A DNA stretch of 64,000 nt from Synechococcus sp. UW69 (GCF_900474185.1 NZ_UCNW01000006.1:1-64000); one strand, 5' to 3'. Shown: positions 39,801 to 48,030, counted from the first letter of the stretch. Translations and numbers: made by a program. The notes: a model not told the origin generated them from the letters alone.

Positions 39801-39998
39801 CCGTGTCACGCTCTGCTCCACCACCTCCGGCGAAGCCGCAGGGAAGCTGGCGTTAACGCTGACGCGGGTGGGCGCGAGTGGCGGAAGATCCTCTAGCCCA
39901 AGGCCGAACAGCGCTGTGCAGCCCGCCAGGAGGATCAGCAGGCTGCAGACGACCGTAAGGACCGGCCGTCGGAGAAACGGCTGGGAGATCGACCGCAC
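36882..39998 (-). CDS. RND-family efflux transporter permease (AcrB/MexB-like)
   Basis: A 1038-aa inner-membrane pump of the hydrophobe/amphiphile efflux class. It has a TM1 anchor (residues ~12-33), a large periplasmic loop with DVQIFGSSELSFRLWLDP, and TM4 with the proton-relay pair D410-D411 (GIVVDDAIVVSED). Duplicated second-half architecture ends in the final helices near 1030. Full length. No membrane-fusion protein or TolC gene is adjacent, so partners must be elsewhere. It lies in the PSI-interrupting block with the bicupin gene downstream. Confidence 0.93.
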   Translation of the reverse strand: MRSISQPFLRRPVLTVVCSLLILLAGCTALFGLGLEDLPPLAPTRVSVNASFPAASPEVVEQSVTRVLEQQLNGLEGVESISSTSRQGGASISLRFNAGDPELNAIKVQNEVNLASRRLPQAVTRQGLQVRRSSEDLLMILGFSHPPDQYVPTFLTGWLDQTLRDALLTTPGIGDVQIFGSSELSFRLWLDPQRLEQTNLTLGDVSRALAEQNVLAAVGSIGAAPVPSGQLLSLPVEAEGRLRSRSDFENLVLRRLDNGGLLRLKDVGRVALGQRNYGREAMNLDGERSVAVGIYQRDGANALEVSRAIKRKLQQLGPSFPPGIELSMIVDVADTVEANLDRTFITLRDAVLLVLVVLVLFLGRWRLALIPGLAVPVALVGSLSLVKLSGSNLNSLILFGLVLATGIVVDDAIVVSEDIAGRIEQGTPPEQAAEDAMAELATAVVATSLVLAAVFLPVLLIPGSIGRLYQPIALAISGAILFSTLNALSFTPMACARVLGPGGGRLPGAIGKLSRWLREGMQTLQCQYAKHLEHWLQRKRLIAFVLLSGLVITASGLAVMPTAFIPDDDQGQIRGYFTLPDGASLERSVAVMDDIRRVVSEEPLVRTGNFYAGSSFGQSGEDRGSFYLRLQALKDRPGVEQSSGAIKRRLNRKIQQRVGDARVVLITPPAVRGFSSESGLSLELLDRSGGQLSLEQFGRVAQEFIQTAQATDSFERVSTRFDASFPRWRLELDRDQLAALDLDYGATLREIGTAFGGRYIDDTFDGGRIRSIVLQLDGRERRRPEDLTGLMVRNRSGELVSVATVASLSREEGVNNIRHFGLNRAIRITAIPAPRVSSGEAIDALTQAGERIGGSNIGLAFTGLALEEQRAAQVTWVLFGLGVTVVYLLLAALYESFVDPLIILLTVPMALLGALIGLKLRGLPLDVYGQMGLLVLVSLAAKNGILIVEFANQRLAAGLELRQAVVDAAVNRMRPILLTAVTSLAGFLPLLLAQGTGAASRISIGTVVFSGLLVASSLSLFAVPAVYLLLKRDRMPTA

Positions 39999-40035
39999 CT
40001 GGACGTCTCAAAAGTGTGTGGATCTTGGCAGGAAA

Positions 40036-40074
40036 AATCCCCCGATTGCCTGCGGGGCAAGCAACCGGGGGATT
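40036..40074 (-). terminator. rho-independent terminator of psaIL
   Basis: A perfect 9-bp stem AATCCCCCG/CGGGGGATT closes a loop of about 21 bases; on the minus strand it is followed by TTTTTCC. It lies 34 bases after the psaL stop and upstream of the RND gene, so it isolates the two units. Confidence 0.85.
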
Positions 40075-40107
40075 AATGGTTTGGGTGAAGGGCTCGGGTG
40101 AATGAAT

Positions 40108-40599
40108 TCAGCCGACGCTCCAGACACCAGCAGCGATCTTGAACAGATCCTGAACGTGAACGGTGTTGCAGAGGAACCAGGCAAAAACGGCGCCGCCGCA
40201 GCCACCAAGCCAGAACCCACTGGTGAAGTCGGACCAACCTGTGCGGGTGAAGAGGTCGGCGGGAGGATTCTCAACCGTGACGTCTGCCGGGGGGATGTTG
40301 GGTTGCTTGCCGGGCTGGTTGTACAGCAAGAACAGCAGGCTGAGGATGTGAACAGCACCAATGGCGGCCAGCAGACCGGCGGTTTGCTGATACTCGGTGG
40401 CACGCAAAGGGCCACAGATGGTGAAAGGTCCGAAGAGCAGATAACCGAAAGCTGCGCCCGTTTCCAGGCCACGGAAGTTCGGGGAAATCCCAGGGCGGTA
40501 AAGGGGCAGGTTGTTGATCAGTCCCTTGATGAAATAACCGCTGTTGACGGGGGTCGCAAGATTGCCGACGCAGGGATCAGCAGCAGGAGTGACAGTCAT
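40108..40599 (-). CDS. psaL: Photosystem I subunit XI
   Basis: A 163-aa PSI subunit needed for trimer formation. It starts [19 protein letters not shown], has the [13 protein letters not shown] motif, and has hydrophobic helices around residues 45-60, 75-95 and 125-150. It is downstream of psaI (43-base gap), the usual psaI-psaL pair, and is followed by a strong terminator. Confidence 0.98.
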   Translation of the reverse strand: MTVTPAADPCVGNLATPVNSGYFIKGLINNLPLYRPGISPNFRGLETGAAFGYLLFGPFTICGPLRATEYQQTAGLLAAIGAVHILSLLFLLYNQPGKQPNIPPADVTVENPPADLFTRTGWSDFTSGFWLGGCGGAVFAWFLCNTVHVQDLFKIAAGVWSVG

Positions 40600-40642
40600 G
40601 AGTTACGAGTGCTGAGGGGTTGAAACGATCCGCAGTTCGCGG

Positions 40643-40759
40643 TCACTCGGCAGCGGTGATCACTCGACCAACAAGGACGATGAACACTGCGGGAAAAACG
40701 ATTCCGGTGATGGGCACAAAAATCGCAGGCAGCCAGGCAGCAGCGAAATCTCCAGTCAT
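40643..40759 (-). CDS. psaI: Photosystem I subunit VIII
   Basis: A 38-aa single-helix PSI subunit, MTGDFAAAWLPAIFVPITG... with one membrane segment covering most of the protein. ATG 40759 gives the canonical length; the longer open frame to 40834 is not credible. Likely cotranscribed with psaL. PsaI assists the association of PsaL with the complex. Confidence 0.96.
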   Translation of the reverse strand: MTGDFAAAWLPAIFVPITGIVFPAVFIVLVGRVITAAE

Positions 40760-40849
40760 GTCGAGGCCAAAAGCTTCGCAGCTACTGTAAGGAGGTCCGA
40801 TCTGACGGCCTGCTTTAGGCCGCGTCGGCGACATAAAAGTTCAATCCGC
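40760..40849 (-). promoter_or_regulatory. psaI/HEAT divergent promoter region
   Basis: A 90-base divergent spacer. On the minus strand CCTTACAGTAGC lies ~25-35 bases before psaI and includes a -10-like TACAGT; TTACA is also the core of the HLR1/RpaB half-site. A small hairpin CGGCCT/AGGCCG lies at 40806-40822. Suggestive only. Confidence 0.3.
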
Positions 40850-41317
40850 ATGCAGAACGTTCTCCTCCCTGGTGCCGTCGTCCTGCTCACGGTGGTGCTC
40901 TGGTTGCGCAGGAAACCGGTCAAGCCGATGCTCTCCAGCACCGATGCCAGTGGTATTGCCCAGCTCAATCGCGCCCAGCTGGAACTGGTGATTGAGCCAG
41001 CCTCTGATGGGGATTCCGCTGATGGGTCACTGGAGTCCTGGACGGCACCAACAAGCGAGCTGGAGCATCTTGCTTTGCAGCGTCGCTTGAAAGCTGATAT
41101 GGAGGCTGGGCCAGAGGAACGGTTGCGTGCCGTCCGTTTGGCGGCTCGATGGGGGCATCGTTCAGCGCTTCCTTTGCTGCGCCAAGCGCTGCGGGACAGT
41201 GATGCACGCGTGGTGGAAGAGGCGGCCGCCGCGATCGCGCCGTTCCGTGGTGCTCCAGCTGCGGCTCCGACCCTTCAGGCGGCTCGACTGCCCCGCAACG
41301 TTTCACGGATGCGATAG
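40850..41317 (+). CDS. HEAT-repeat domain protein with N-terminal membrane anchor
   Basis: A 155-aa protein. Residues ~3-20 form one membrane helix (VLLPGAVVLLTVVLWL) followed by RRKP, so the rest probably faces the cytoplasm. Residues ~80-140 contain HEAT/PBS-lyase-like helical repeats (RLRAVRLAARWGHRSALPLLRQALRDSD and the next repeat, ARVVEEAAAAI). This suggests a protein-protein scaffold; partner unknown. It is divergent from psaI and overlaps the convergent glycosyltransferase gene by 43 bases. Confidence 0.75.
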   Translation: MQNVLLPGAVVLLTVVLWLRRKPVKPMLSSTDASGIAQLNRAQLELVIEPASDGDSADGSLESWTAPTSELEHLALQRRLKADMEAGPEERLRAVRLAARWGHRSALPLLRQALRDSDARVVEEAAAAIAPFRGAPAAAPTLQAARLPRNVSRMR

Positions 41318-42237
41318 ATCGGCCGATCCTGGCTTTCGTGATACGTGCGGATCAGCAGTTCACCGAGGAGTCCGAAGCAGAACAGCTGAATCCCTGCTAA
41401 CCCGAGCACCACGGCCAGTGTGAGCAGAGGGCGGTTGGCGATGTCGCCCCCCATCACTTTGATCGCCAGTAAGTAGGTGCTGGCAATCAAGCTGGCGGCA
41501 ATCGCGAGCAAGCCCCCGAAGCCGAACACATACATCGGTCGGGTTAGGAACCGCTTCATGAACCAGACGGTGAGCAGATCCATCAACACCCGGAAGGTGC
41601 GGTCGATCCCGTACTTGCTGCTGCCGAACTGGCGGGCGCGGTGATTCACCTTCACTTCGGTGATTCTTGCGCCCTCGATGAAGGCCAGGGCGGGAAGAAA
41701 GCGATGCAGCTCTCCATACAGCCGCATATCTGCCAGCACCTCCCGTCGATAGGCCTTCAGTGAGCAGCCGTAGTCATGAAGTCGCACGCCGGTCACCCGT
41801 CCGATCAAACGGTTGGCCATCCGGGAGGGCAATTTGCGTTGAAGCGCGGCGTCCTGGCGCTGATGGCGCCAGCCACTCACAAGGTCATATCCCTCTCGCA
41901 ATTTGGCCAACAGCATTGGGATGTCGGCTGGATCGTTCTGAAGATCGCCATCCAGGCTGACGATGACCTCTCCACCAGCAACGTCAAACCCTGCTGCCAT
42001 GGCTGCGGTCTGCCCATAGTTCTTGCGCAGCAGCACAGCCACTACTTCCGGTACGTCGCTGCTGACTTGTGCCAGCACTTCTGCGGTGCGGTCGCTGGAT
42101 CCATCGTCGACAAGGACCAGTTCAAATGTCTCACCGGTTGGACGCAGTGCCGAGATGAGCTGGTTAACCAGATGGGGAAGGCTTTCCTCTTCGTTGTACA
42201 GCGGCACCACCACCGAGAGATTCAGAGGTGCACTCAT
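41275..42237 (-). CDS. Family 2 glycosyltransferase (dolichol/undecaprenyl-phosphate sugar transferase type)
   Basis: A 320-aa GT2 enzyme. The N-terminal catalytic domain has SVVVPLYNEEESLP, a VDDGSSD motif and the metal-binding D in VSLDGDLQNDP. A C-terminal pair of membrane helices (about residues 230-300) matches the GtrB/ArnC/DPM1-like class that moves a sugar onto a polyprenyl-phosphate carrier. Donor sugar unknown. Likely envelope glycan role. It is just downstream of an NlpC/P60 peptidase gene on the same strand. Confidence 0.9.
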   Translation of the reverse strand: MSAPLNLSVVVPLYNEEESLPHLVNQLISALRPTGETFELVLVDDGSSDRTAEVLAQVSSDVPEVVAVLLRKNYGQTAAMAAGFDVAGGEVIVSLDGDLQNDPADIPMLLAKLREGYDLVSGWRHQRQDAALQRKLPSRMANRLIGRVTGVRLHDYGCSLKAYRREVLADMRLYGELHRFLPALAFIEGARITEVKVNHRARQFGSSKYGIDRTFRVLMDLLTVWFMKRFLTRPMYVFGFGGLLAIAASLIASTYLLAIKVMGGDIANRPLLTLAVVLGLAGIQLFCFGLLGELLIRTYHESQDRPIYRIRETLRGSRAA

Positions 42238-42297
42238 GCCGGTCGCGCTGCGAGTCGCTCAACTTAAGCAGGGTCCCTGCCGATCTTGCTGACAGCG

Positions 42298-43026
42298 TCA
42301 GGAGAGATGGGATCCGTCATGGCAACGAACCACACGACCTGCGCTGCGAAATTCAGCTCGGTAATGGCAAGCGACCGGGTGTCGGTCGCGGCTGTGGAGA
42401 CTGTCGATGCCGATTCCATTGCGCCCATGGGCCTGGCCTGAGCTGTGGCGATAGCGGCCATCGCCGAGATGAAGCCCCACATGGGTGCAACGCCGGCGTG
42501 TGCCGAAAAACAGCAGATCTCCCGGTTTCAGCAGGCTGTAATCGTCGGGAAGAGCAGCAATCGGTTGGCAGAACCGTTCTTGTTGGTAGGCGTCTCGCGG
42601 AATCCAAATGCCTTGGCTGGCGAAGGCCATTTGCATCAGGCCGGAACAATCCATGTCCGGCTCGGTGGTTCCGCCCCACAGATAGGTATTGGGCTGTTGC
42701 TGGGCGGTTTCGCTCCAGGCGAGCACGCCGGGCAGCCTCCGTTCAATGTCCGACTCGCTCAGCAGCGACGGTCTCCAGGGTGAGCATTGCTCAGCTCGCC
42801 CCAGGACAGCCTCAAGGTCCAACCAGCAGCGGTAACCATCCTCCAGCAGCTGCACGGCGATCCTGTTGCGCTGCTTCTCCAAGATGCGAAAGCGGCGTCC
42901 ACGACAGGCCTGCGTGGTCAGATTCTCGCCATTAGGTCGCGCATAACCATTGACGTCCTCACACAGCTGCCAGCTGGAACCTGCCTGAATCAGGTCTGGG
43001 GCCAGCAGGGTGCCTAACGTCGCCAT
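42298..43026 (-). CDS. NlpC/P60 (C40) cell-wall peptidase
   Basis: A 242-aa predicted peptidoglycan endopeptidase. An SH3-like region (residues ~15-80) precedes the C40 domain. The catalytic triad is visible: C127 in DMDCSGLMQ, H182 in THVGLHLGDG and H194 in RYRHSSG. No strong signal peptide is seen. The start codon lies only 17 bases from the divergently transcribed serine-hydrolase gene, so the two promoters must overlap the opposite coding region. Confidence 0.9.
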   Translation of the reverse strand: MATLGTLLAPDLIQAGSSWQLCEDVNGYARPNGENLTTQACRGRRFRILEKQRNRIAVQLLEDGYRCWLDLEAVLGRAEQCSPWRPSLLSESDIERRLPGVLAWSETAQQQPNTYLWGGTTEPDMDCSGLMQMAFASQGIWIPRDAYQQERFCQPIAALPDDYSLLKPGDLLFFGTRRRCTHVGLHLGDGRYRHSSGQAHGRNGIGIDSLHSRDRHPVACHYRAEFRSAGRVVRCHDGSHLS

Positions 43027-43043
43027 GGCCCAATCGAATCGCT

Positions 43044-43958
43044 ATGGCGTTCTACCGTCCCGATCCCGACATGGCGGCTCGGCTTGAGACGGCACTCGAT
43101 GCGCTCGATGCAGACGGCCGTCCGGGGCTGCGCAACAGTTTGGCGATCACCTGGGTGCGTTACACCGATGCTGCACCGGAGGCTGGTCAGGGGTGCGGCG
43201 CCTCCTGGAATCAAGACCGGATCCTCTATCCGGCCAGCGTGGTCAAACTGTTTTATGCCGTCGCCGTTGAGCAGTGGTTGCAGCGCGACCTGATCCCAGA
43301 CGGTGATGAACTGCAGCGCGCCGTGCGCGACATGATCGCCGACTCCAGCAACGATGCCACTGGGCTCGTGGTTGATCTGCTTACGGGCACCACCAGCGGC
43401 CCTGCACTCCATGGCGAGCGCTGGGAGCTCTGGACCCAGCAGCGTCGCTTGATCAATGCCTGGCTGCAGAGCTTGGCCTGGCCAGAGCTGGAGGCGGTGA
43501 ATTGCTGTCAGAAGACCTGGGGAGATGGTCCCTATGGCCGGGAGAAAATCTTCTATGGAGCCGACAACAGCAACCGCAATGGCTTGTCCACCGTCGCGAC
43601 AGCCCGGATGTTGGAGGCCGTCATGACCGGTGCGGTGGTGTCGCCGCCGGCATGTCGTCGGCTGCAAGGTCTGTTGCAGCGCTCGCTGGATCAGCAGCAG
43701 CGGCGTGCCGATCCTGAGAACCAGGTGGATGGGTTCCTCGGCGAGGGCTTACCCGAGGAAACGCAACTGTGGAGCAAGGCCGGTTGGATGAGTCAGGCCC
43801 GTCATGATGCGGCTTGGTTTCAGGCTCCCGATCAGCAGCCACCGACCTTGCTGGTGGTGTTCACAACGGGCCCTGATCGTGCCAGGGATGCATCCCTTTT
43901 ACCGGAGTTGGCACGGCAACTCAGCCAGTTCACCAGCTCCGAGGAGCGGGTGGATTAA
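43044..43958 (+). CDS. Class A beta-lactamase-like serine hydrolase
   Basis: A 304-aa penicillin-recognising-fold protein. It shows the SxxK motif (S65-VV-K68 in PASVVKLF), an SxN-like motif (S101-S-N103) and a KxG motif (K245-A-G in SKAGWM). The omega-loop EPELN motif with the deacylating glutamate of true class A beta-lactamases is not recognisable, and no signal peptide is seen. A cell-wall-related or cytoplasmic hydrolase is more likely than an antibiotic resistance enzyme. Divergent from the NlpC/P60 gene. Confidence 0.8.
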   Translation: MAFYRPDPDMAARLETALDALDADGRPGLRNSLAITWVRYTDAAPEAGQGCGASWNQDRILYPASVVKLFYAVAVEQWLQRDLIPDGDELQRAVRDMIADSSNDATGLVVDLLTGTTSGPALHGERWELWTQQRRLINAWLQSLAWPELEAVNCCQKTWGDGPYGREKIFYGADNSNRNGLSTVATARMLEAVMTGAVVSPPACRRLQGLLQRSLDQQQRRADPENQVDGFLGEGLPEETQLWSKAGWMSQARHDAAWFQAPDQQPPTLLVVFTTGPDRARDASLLPELARQLSQFTSSEERVD

Positions 43959-43974
43959 GCACATGAGCTTGGAA

Positions 43975-44063
43975 CGGAGAGGGAGGGATTCGAACCCTCG
44001 ACAGAAGTTGCCTCCTGTAACTCCTTAGCAGGGAGCCGCTTTCAACCACTCAGCCACCTCTCC
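43975..44063 (-). tRNA. tRNA-Ser (anticodon GCT)
   Basis: An 89-nt tRNA with an acceptor stem GGAGAGG/CCTCTCC and discriminator G. The D arm is GGCTGAGTGGTTGAAAGC. The anticodon loop CTGCTAA on stem GCTCC/GGAGT gives GCT (codons AGC/AGT). A long variable arm typical of serine is followed by a GAGGG-TTCGAAT-CCCTC T arm. It lies 37 bases downstream of alr on the same strand. Confidence 0.96.
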
Positions 44064-44100
44064 AGCGGCGCACCCAGAGTACCAAGTGCTGGGCAGTTGG

Positions 44101-45231
44101 TCAGACTTCCACGCGGGGCAAGCGTCGTTTGAAACCGCAGAGGATTTCCCAGGGAATCGAACCGCAGTGATCGCTCCAACGTTGAGGGCTCAATTCAAGC
44201 TCGCCGTCTCGACCAAGCAAGGTGACGATGTCGCCTTCTTTCAGTTCGGGTGCATCGGTGGCATCAATCAGAAGCTGGTCCATGGTGATGGCCCCCACCT
44301 GCGGGAGCAGGTGATTCCGATGTATGGCATGAATGTGCCCGCTGAGAGACCGCAGAACGCCATCGGCATAGCCCAGGCCCACCACCGCTAGTCGGGAGGG
44401 GCGCTGCGTGACGAAGCGATGGCCGTAGCTGACGCCTGTTCCGGCAGGGACTGCACGGATGAGGCTGACCCGGGCACGTACGGCCAGGGCGGGTTGCAGG
44501 GGAATGACGTCGCTCAGGTGGGCAGCAGGGGCATGGCCGTACAAGGCCAGGCCGACGCGGACGAGGTCGTGGTGCAGCTCACGATTGAGCAAGGTTCCAG
44601 CGGAGTTGGCTAGATGGCGGGTGATGCTGTCGCCCTCTTGTGGCACGGCCGAAAGCATGTTGACGAAGCGATCCTGCTGGATGCTTGTCAGGGAATCGTC
44701 GGGTTCGTCTGCACAGGCCAGATGGCTGTAGATACCCACCAGATTCAGATGTTCCAGGCTTTGAAGCCCCGCTGCGGTCTGATGACTGTCGCTGAGGGAG
44801 CAGCCCAGCCGTGCCATGCCGGTGTCGATCTTCAGCTGCACGTCGAAACGTCGACCACTGTCGGCTGCGAGCGCGTTGCACAGCTGAGCATCGCTGAGGC
44901 TGCTCAGGGTGGGCATCAATCGCCAGTGCAGGCAGGTGTGTAGGTCGTCCGGTTCGTGGAGGTTGCTCAGCAACAGCACCGGTGCCTCCAGACCAGCCCG
45001 GCGCAGCTCGAGGCCTTCCTGGAGTGTGGCTACTCCAAGGCTGGTGGCTCCCCCCTGGAGTGCTGCTCGTGCCACGGTCTCGGCGCCATGGCCATAGCCA
45101 TCGGCCTTCACAACCGCCATCAACTGGGTGCGAGGGCCAAGGTGATGGCAGAGAGCCTTGGCATTGGCCCGAATCGCTGCAGGTGAGACTTCCACCCAGG
45201 CACGCTGACGTGGATTCAGCTCCGGAATCAC
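44101..45231 (-). CDS. alr: Alanine racemase
   Basis: A 376-aa PLP enzyme converting L- to D-alanine for peptidoglycan. The PLP-binding lysine is K42 in AVVKADGYGHG. The second catalytic residue is the tyrosine in GTGVSYGHRF (near residue 272). TIM barrel plus C-terminal beta domain, normal length. It belongs with the nearby envelope genes by function. A tRNA-Ser gene follows. Confidence 0.97.
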   Translation of the reverse strand: MIPELNPRQRAWVEVSPAAIRANAKALCHHLGPRTQLMAVVKADGYGHGAETVARAALQGGATSLGVATLQEGLELRRAGLEAPVLLLSNLHEPDDLHTCLHWRLMPTLSSLSDAQLCNALAADSGRRFDVQLKIDTGMARLGCSLSDSHQTAAGLQSLEHLNLVGIYSHLACADEPDDSLTSIQQDRFVNMLSAVPQEGDSITRHLANSAGTLLNRELHHDLVRVGLALYGHAPAAHLSDVIPLQPALAVRARVSLIRAVPAGTGVSYGHRFVTQRPSRLAVVGLGYADGVLRSLSGHIHAIHRNHLLPQVGAITMDQLLIDATDAPELKEGDIVTLLGRDGELELSPQRWSDHCGSIPWEILCGFKRRLPRVEV

Positions 45232-45300
45232 AGGCGGTGCTCGGCGCTACCGAGACGGCTTCATGTGGCCGATAGCATGACGCTTATTGAGTGAGCTGGC

Positions 45301-45801
45301 ATGGGCCAGGTTCTCGTTCTCAATGCGTCCTATGAGCCGCTCAATATCACCACCTGGAGGCGGGCGGTGGTGATGATGCTGAAGGGAAAGGCCGAAGGTC
45401 TGGAACATGACCCCTGTCGGCAACTTCGTCAGGGCACCCACCTGCCGACCGTGATCCGATTGCGCCAATACGTACGGGTGCCCTTCCGCCAGCTGCCCCT
45501 GACGCGTCGCAATGTGTTTCAGCGGGACAACCACACCTGCCAGTACTGCGGCAGTCGTGACGATCATTTATCGATCGACCATGTGATGCCACGAAGTCGT
45601 GGAGGCGGCGACACCTGGGAAAACGTGACAACAGCCTGCCTCAGCTGCAATGTTCGCAAGGGCAACCGAACGCCAAAGGAGGCGGCCATGCCTCTGAGCC
45701 ATGTGCCGCGCCGTCCGGCCAGCAGCCTCAGTTTCGAGGCCCGGCGTCAGATCCATTCAGGCCATCACCAGGAATGGGCGAAATACGTCATCGGTTCTTG
45801 A
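45301..45801 (+). CDS. HNH endonuclease domain protein
   Basis: A 166-aa protein with a C-terminal zinc-ribbon HNH domain. CQYC (C80, C83) and CLSC (C113, C116) bind zinc, and D93-H94 and N108 form the betabetaalpha-Me catalytic core. The N-terminal ~65 residues (VLNASYEPLNITTWRRAV) are typical of a widespread stand-alone HNH family in cyanobacteria. Target unknown; there is no sign of an intron, intein or toxin-immunity partner. It starts 69 bases from the divergent alr gene and ends 3 bases from prfA, which is convergent. Confidence 0.9.
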   Translation: MGQVLVLNASYEPLNITTWRRAVVMMLKGKAEGLEHDPCRQLRQGTHLPTVIRLRQYVRVPFRQLPLTRRNVFQRDNHTCQYCGSRDDHLSIDHVMPRSRGGGDTWENVTTACLSCNVRKGNRTPKEAAMPLSHVPRRPASSLSFEARRQIHSGHHQEWAKYVIGS

Positions 45802-45804
45802 ACG

Positions 45805-46902
45805 TCAGGCGTCGGTCTGTTCGCTCAGGGCTTCGAGTTTCTGACGTTGTTCTTCGGCGATGCAGGCACCGATCAGGTCCTCTAATTGGCCCTCCAGCAC
45901 AGGCTCCAGAGTGAAGTTCCGGCCCAGCCGGTGATCGGTGGTTCGGTTGTCCTTGTAGTTGTACGTGCGGATTTTTTCGGAGCGGTCTCCACTGCCGACC
46001 TGAGCGCGTCGGTTGCTGCTTTCCCGTTCCGCAGCAGCAGCTTGTTCCCGCTCCAGCAATTTGGCCCGGAGGATTTCCAGGGCCCGTTCCCGGTTCTGTA
46101 ACTGGGAGCGTTCCTGGGTGCAGAACACGCGGATGCCCGTGGGTTTGTGGAGGAGGTCCACGGCGGTTTCCACCTTGTTGACGTTCTGTCCCCCTGCACC
46201 ACCCGAGCGGGCGGTGCTGATCTCCAGATCCTTTGGATCAAGCTGAACTTCCACTGCATCGGCTTCCGGCATCACCGCCACAGTGGCGGTGGAGGTGTGA
46301 ACCCGCCCCTGGGATTCCGTAGCCGGGACGCGTTGAACCCGATGGACCCCCGCTTCAAATTTCAGTTGGCTGTACACGCTGTCGCCGCGCACCGAAAGGA
46401 TCAGCTCTCGAAACCCTCCCAGGTCGGCCTCCGTGCAGCTCATCGGCTGCACCGCCCAGCCCACCTTCTGGCTGTAACGCTCGTACATCCGAGCCAGATC
46501 ACCGGCCCAGAGACAGGCCTCATCGCCTCCTGCACCGGCTCGAATTTCGAGCATCACACTGCGCTCATCGCGGGGATCCCGCGGTAGTAGAGCCAGGGTG
46601 AGTCGCTCCGTCAGCGTTGTGTGCTTTTCCTGGAGGCTGACCAGTTCATCCTGGGCCAGTTCCTCCATCGCGGCATCACCGCGGCTGTCTTTGAGCAGCT
46701 GACGTGCTGAATCCCGCTCGTTCTCGAGCTTTTTCAGTTCCTCAAAATCGAGCACAAGCGGCTCAAGCCTTGATCGCTCCCGCGCGATCGATTCGAGCCG
46801 CTTTGGGTCAGCGGCCACATCAGGATCAGCCAGCTGCCGCTCGAGGTTGCGGAAGCTGGCTGTGGCCGTTTCCAGCCGAGAAAACAACGTCGAGGCGTCC
46901 AT
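45805..46902 (-). CDS. prfA: Peptide chain release factor 1
   Basis: A 365-aa RF1. The codon-reading tripeptide PAT (residues 193-195 in [10 protein letters not shown]) and the peptidyl-tRNA hydrolysis motif GGQ (residues 237-239) are both intact. It recognises UAA and UAG. It is the last gene of the minus-strand ribosomal superoperon, 15 bases after rpmE. Confidence 0.98.
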   Translation of the reverse strand: MDASTLFSRLETATASFRNLERQLADPDVAADPKRLESIARERSRLEPLVLDFEELKKLENERDSARQLLKDSRGDAAMEELAQDELVSLQEKHTTLTERLTLALLPRDPRDERSVMLEIRAGAGGDEACLWAGDLARMYERYSQKVGWAVQPMSCTEADLGGFRELILSVRGDSVYSQLKFEAGVHRVQRVPATESQGRVHTSTATVAVMPEADAVEVQLDPKDLEISTARSGGAGGQNVNKVETAVDLLHKPTGIRVFCTQERSQLQNRERALEILRAKLLEREQAAAAERESSNRRAQVGSGDRSEKIRTYNYKDNRTTDHRLGRNFTLEPVLEGQLEDLIGACIAEEQRQKLEALSEQTDA

Positions 46903-46917
46903 GCCCCGTGCTCACCC

Positions 46918-47169
46918 TCAGGCCTTGGACTCGGCCTGGGCTGGTTCGGCACCTTTCTTTTTGGTGCCCATGCCGTACTTCTTCATGAAGCGGTCCACGC
47001 GTCCCTCGGTGTCGAGGATCTTCTGGGTGCCGGTGAAGAAGGGGTGGTTGCCGCTCCAGACGTCGACATGGATCTCTGGCTGGGTGGCACCAGTGGTCAT
47101 GACCACTTCGCCGTTGCAGATCACCTTGGCGTCGGGATACCAGGTGGGGTGGATGTCGGGCTTTGGCAT
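46918..47169 (-). CDS. rpmE: 50S ribosomal protein L31
   Basis: An 83-aa L31 starting MPKPDIHPTWYPDAKVICNGEV. It has a single cysteine and no CxxC pairs, so it is the zinc-independent (C-minus) form. A lysine-rich tail (GTKKKGAEPAQ) follows. ATG 47169 is chosen over a longer frame to 47247. 10 bases after rpsI. Confidence 0.96.
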   Translation of the reverse strand: MPKPDIHPTWYPDAKVICNGEVVMTTGATQPEIHVDVWSGNHPFFTGTQKILDTEGRVDRFMKKYGMGTKKKGAEPAQAESKA

Positions 47170-47179
47170 TGGTAAAAAA

Positions 47180-47581
47180 TCAGCGCTTGGAGAACTGAGG
47201 AGCCTTACGGGCTTTCTTGAGACCGTACTTGCGACGTTCCTTGGCACGGGGGTCGCGGCTCAGGTGACCTTCCGTCTTGAGAGGCTTGCGGTTGTCAGCG
47301 GAAAGCTCACAGAGGGCGCGGGCTGCACCCTGCTTGATGGCGCCTGACTGACCTGTAAGTCCACCGCCGTGAACATTCACCAGAATGTCGTATTCGCTAG
47401 TGAGGCCAAGGGTCTCCAGGGGAGCTTTGACCGCTGCGATGTACGAGGGGTTGTAGTTCAGATAGTTGTCACCGGGACGACCATTGATCGTGATCGTTCC
47501 ATTGCCGGGAACAAGGCGTACACGGGCGACTGAGGTCTTACGGCGACCGGTGCCCCAGTAAACGACGGAGTTGCTGCTCAT
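47180..47581 (-). CDS. rpsI: 30S ribosomal protein S9
   Basis: A 133-aa S9 whose C-terminal [12 protein letters not shown] tail reaches the P-site tRNA. Family signatures include [14 protein letters not shown] and [12 protein letters not shown]. Its ATG overlaps the rplM stop as ATGA. Confidence 0.98.
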   Translation of the reverse strand: MSSNSVVYWGTGRRKTSVARVRLVPGNGTITINGRPGDNYLNYNPSYIAAVKAPLETLGLTSEYDILVNVHGGGLTGQSGAIKQGAARALCELSADNRKPLKTEGHLSRDPRAKERRKYGLKKARKAPQFSKR

Positions 47582-48030
47582 TTGGCGGATGCGGAGGGGT
47601 TGAGCTGGAGAGGCTGGGGCTTCTGAGCCGCATGGGGATGCTCGGTGCCCTTGTAGACCTTGAGCTTGCGGAACATCTGGCGGCCCAAAGCGTTGTGAGG
47701 AAGCATGCCTTTGATGGCCTTCTCCACAATCCGCTCTGGAATCCGTTCCTGCAGAGCCTCAAAGGTTTCAACCTTCATGCCCCCGGGACGTCCGGAGTGA
47801 CGGCGGTACAGCTTCTGCTGGGGCTTTCTGCCGGTGACTTTGATTTTCTCGGCGTTCACAACGACGACAAAATCACCGGTGTCCAGATGGGGGGTGAAGC
47901 TGGGGTTGTTCTTGCCGCGAAGCACGGCGGCTACCTCAGTGGCCAGGCGGCCGAGGGTCTGATTCTCAGCGTCCACCACGTACCACTGGCGGTCGATCGA
48001 ATCAATCGGGGGGAGAGAGGTCTTGTTCAT
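47578..48030 (-). CDS. rplM: 50S ribosomal protein L13
   Basis: A 150-aa L13 with [15 protein letters not shown] and the [21 protein letters not shown] motif. ATG 48030 matches the conserved start; the frame extends to 48084. The 157-base gap upstream to truA contains a 16-bp perfect palindrome. Confidence 0.97.
   Translation of the reverse strand: MNKTSLPPIDSIDRQWYVVDAENQTLGRLATEVAAVLRGKNNPSFTPHLDTGDFVVVVNAEKIKVTGRKPQQKLYRRHSGRPGGMKVETFEALQERIPERIVEKAIKGMLPHNALGRQMFRKLKVYKGTEHPHAAQKPQPLQLNPSASAK

Noticed and set aside
43044-43958. Antibiotic-resistance beta-lactamase
   Set aside because: SxxK and KxG motifs are present, but no EPELN omega-loop motif or signal peptide is seen. A general serine hydrolase is the safer call.
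45301-45801. HNH gene as homing endonuclease, restriction enzyme or toxin
   Set aside because: No intron, intein, methylase or immunity partner is adjacent. The N-terminal region matches a widespread stand-alone HNH family.
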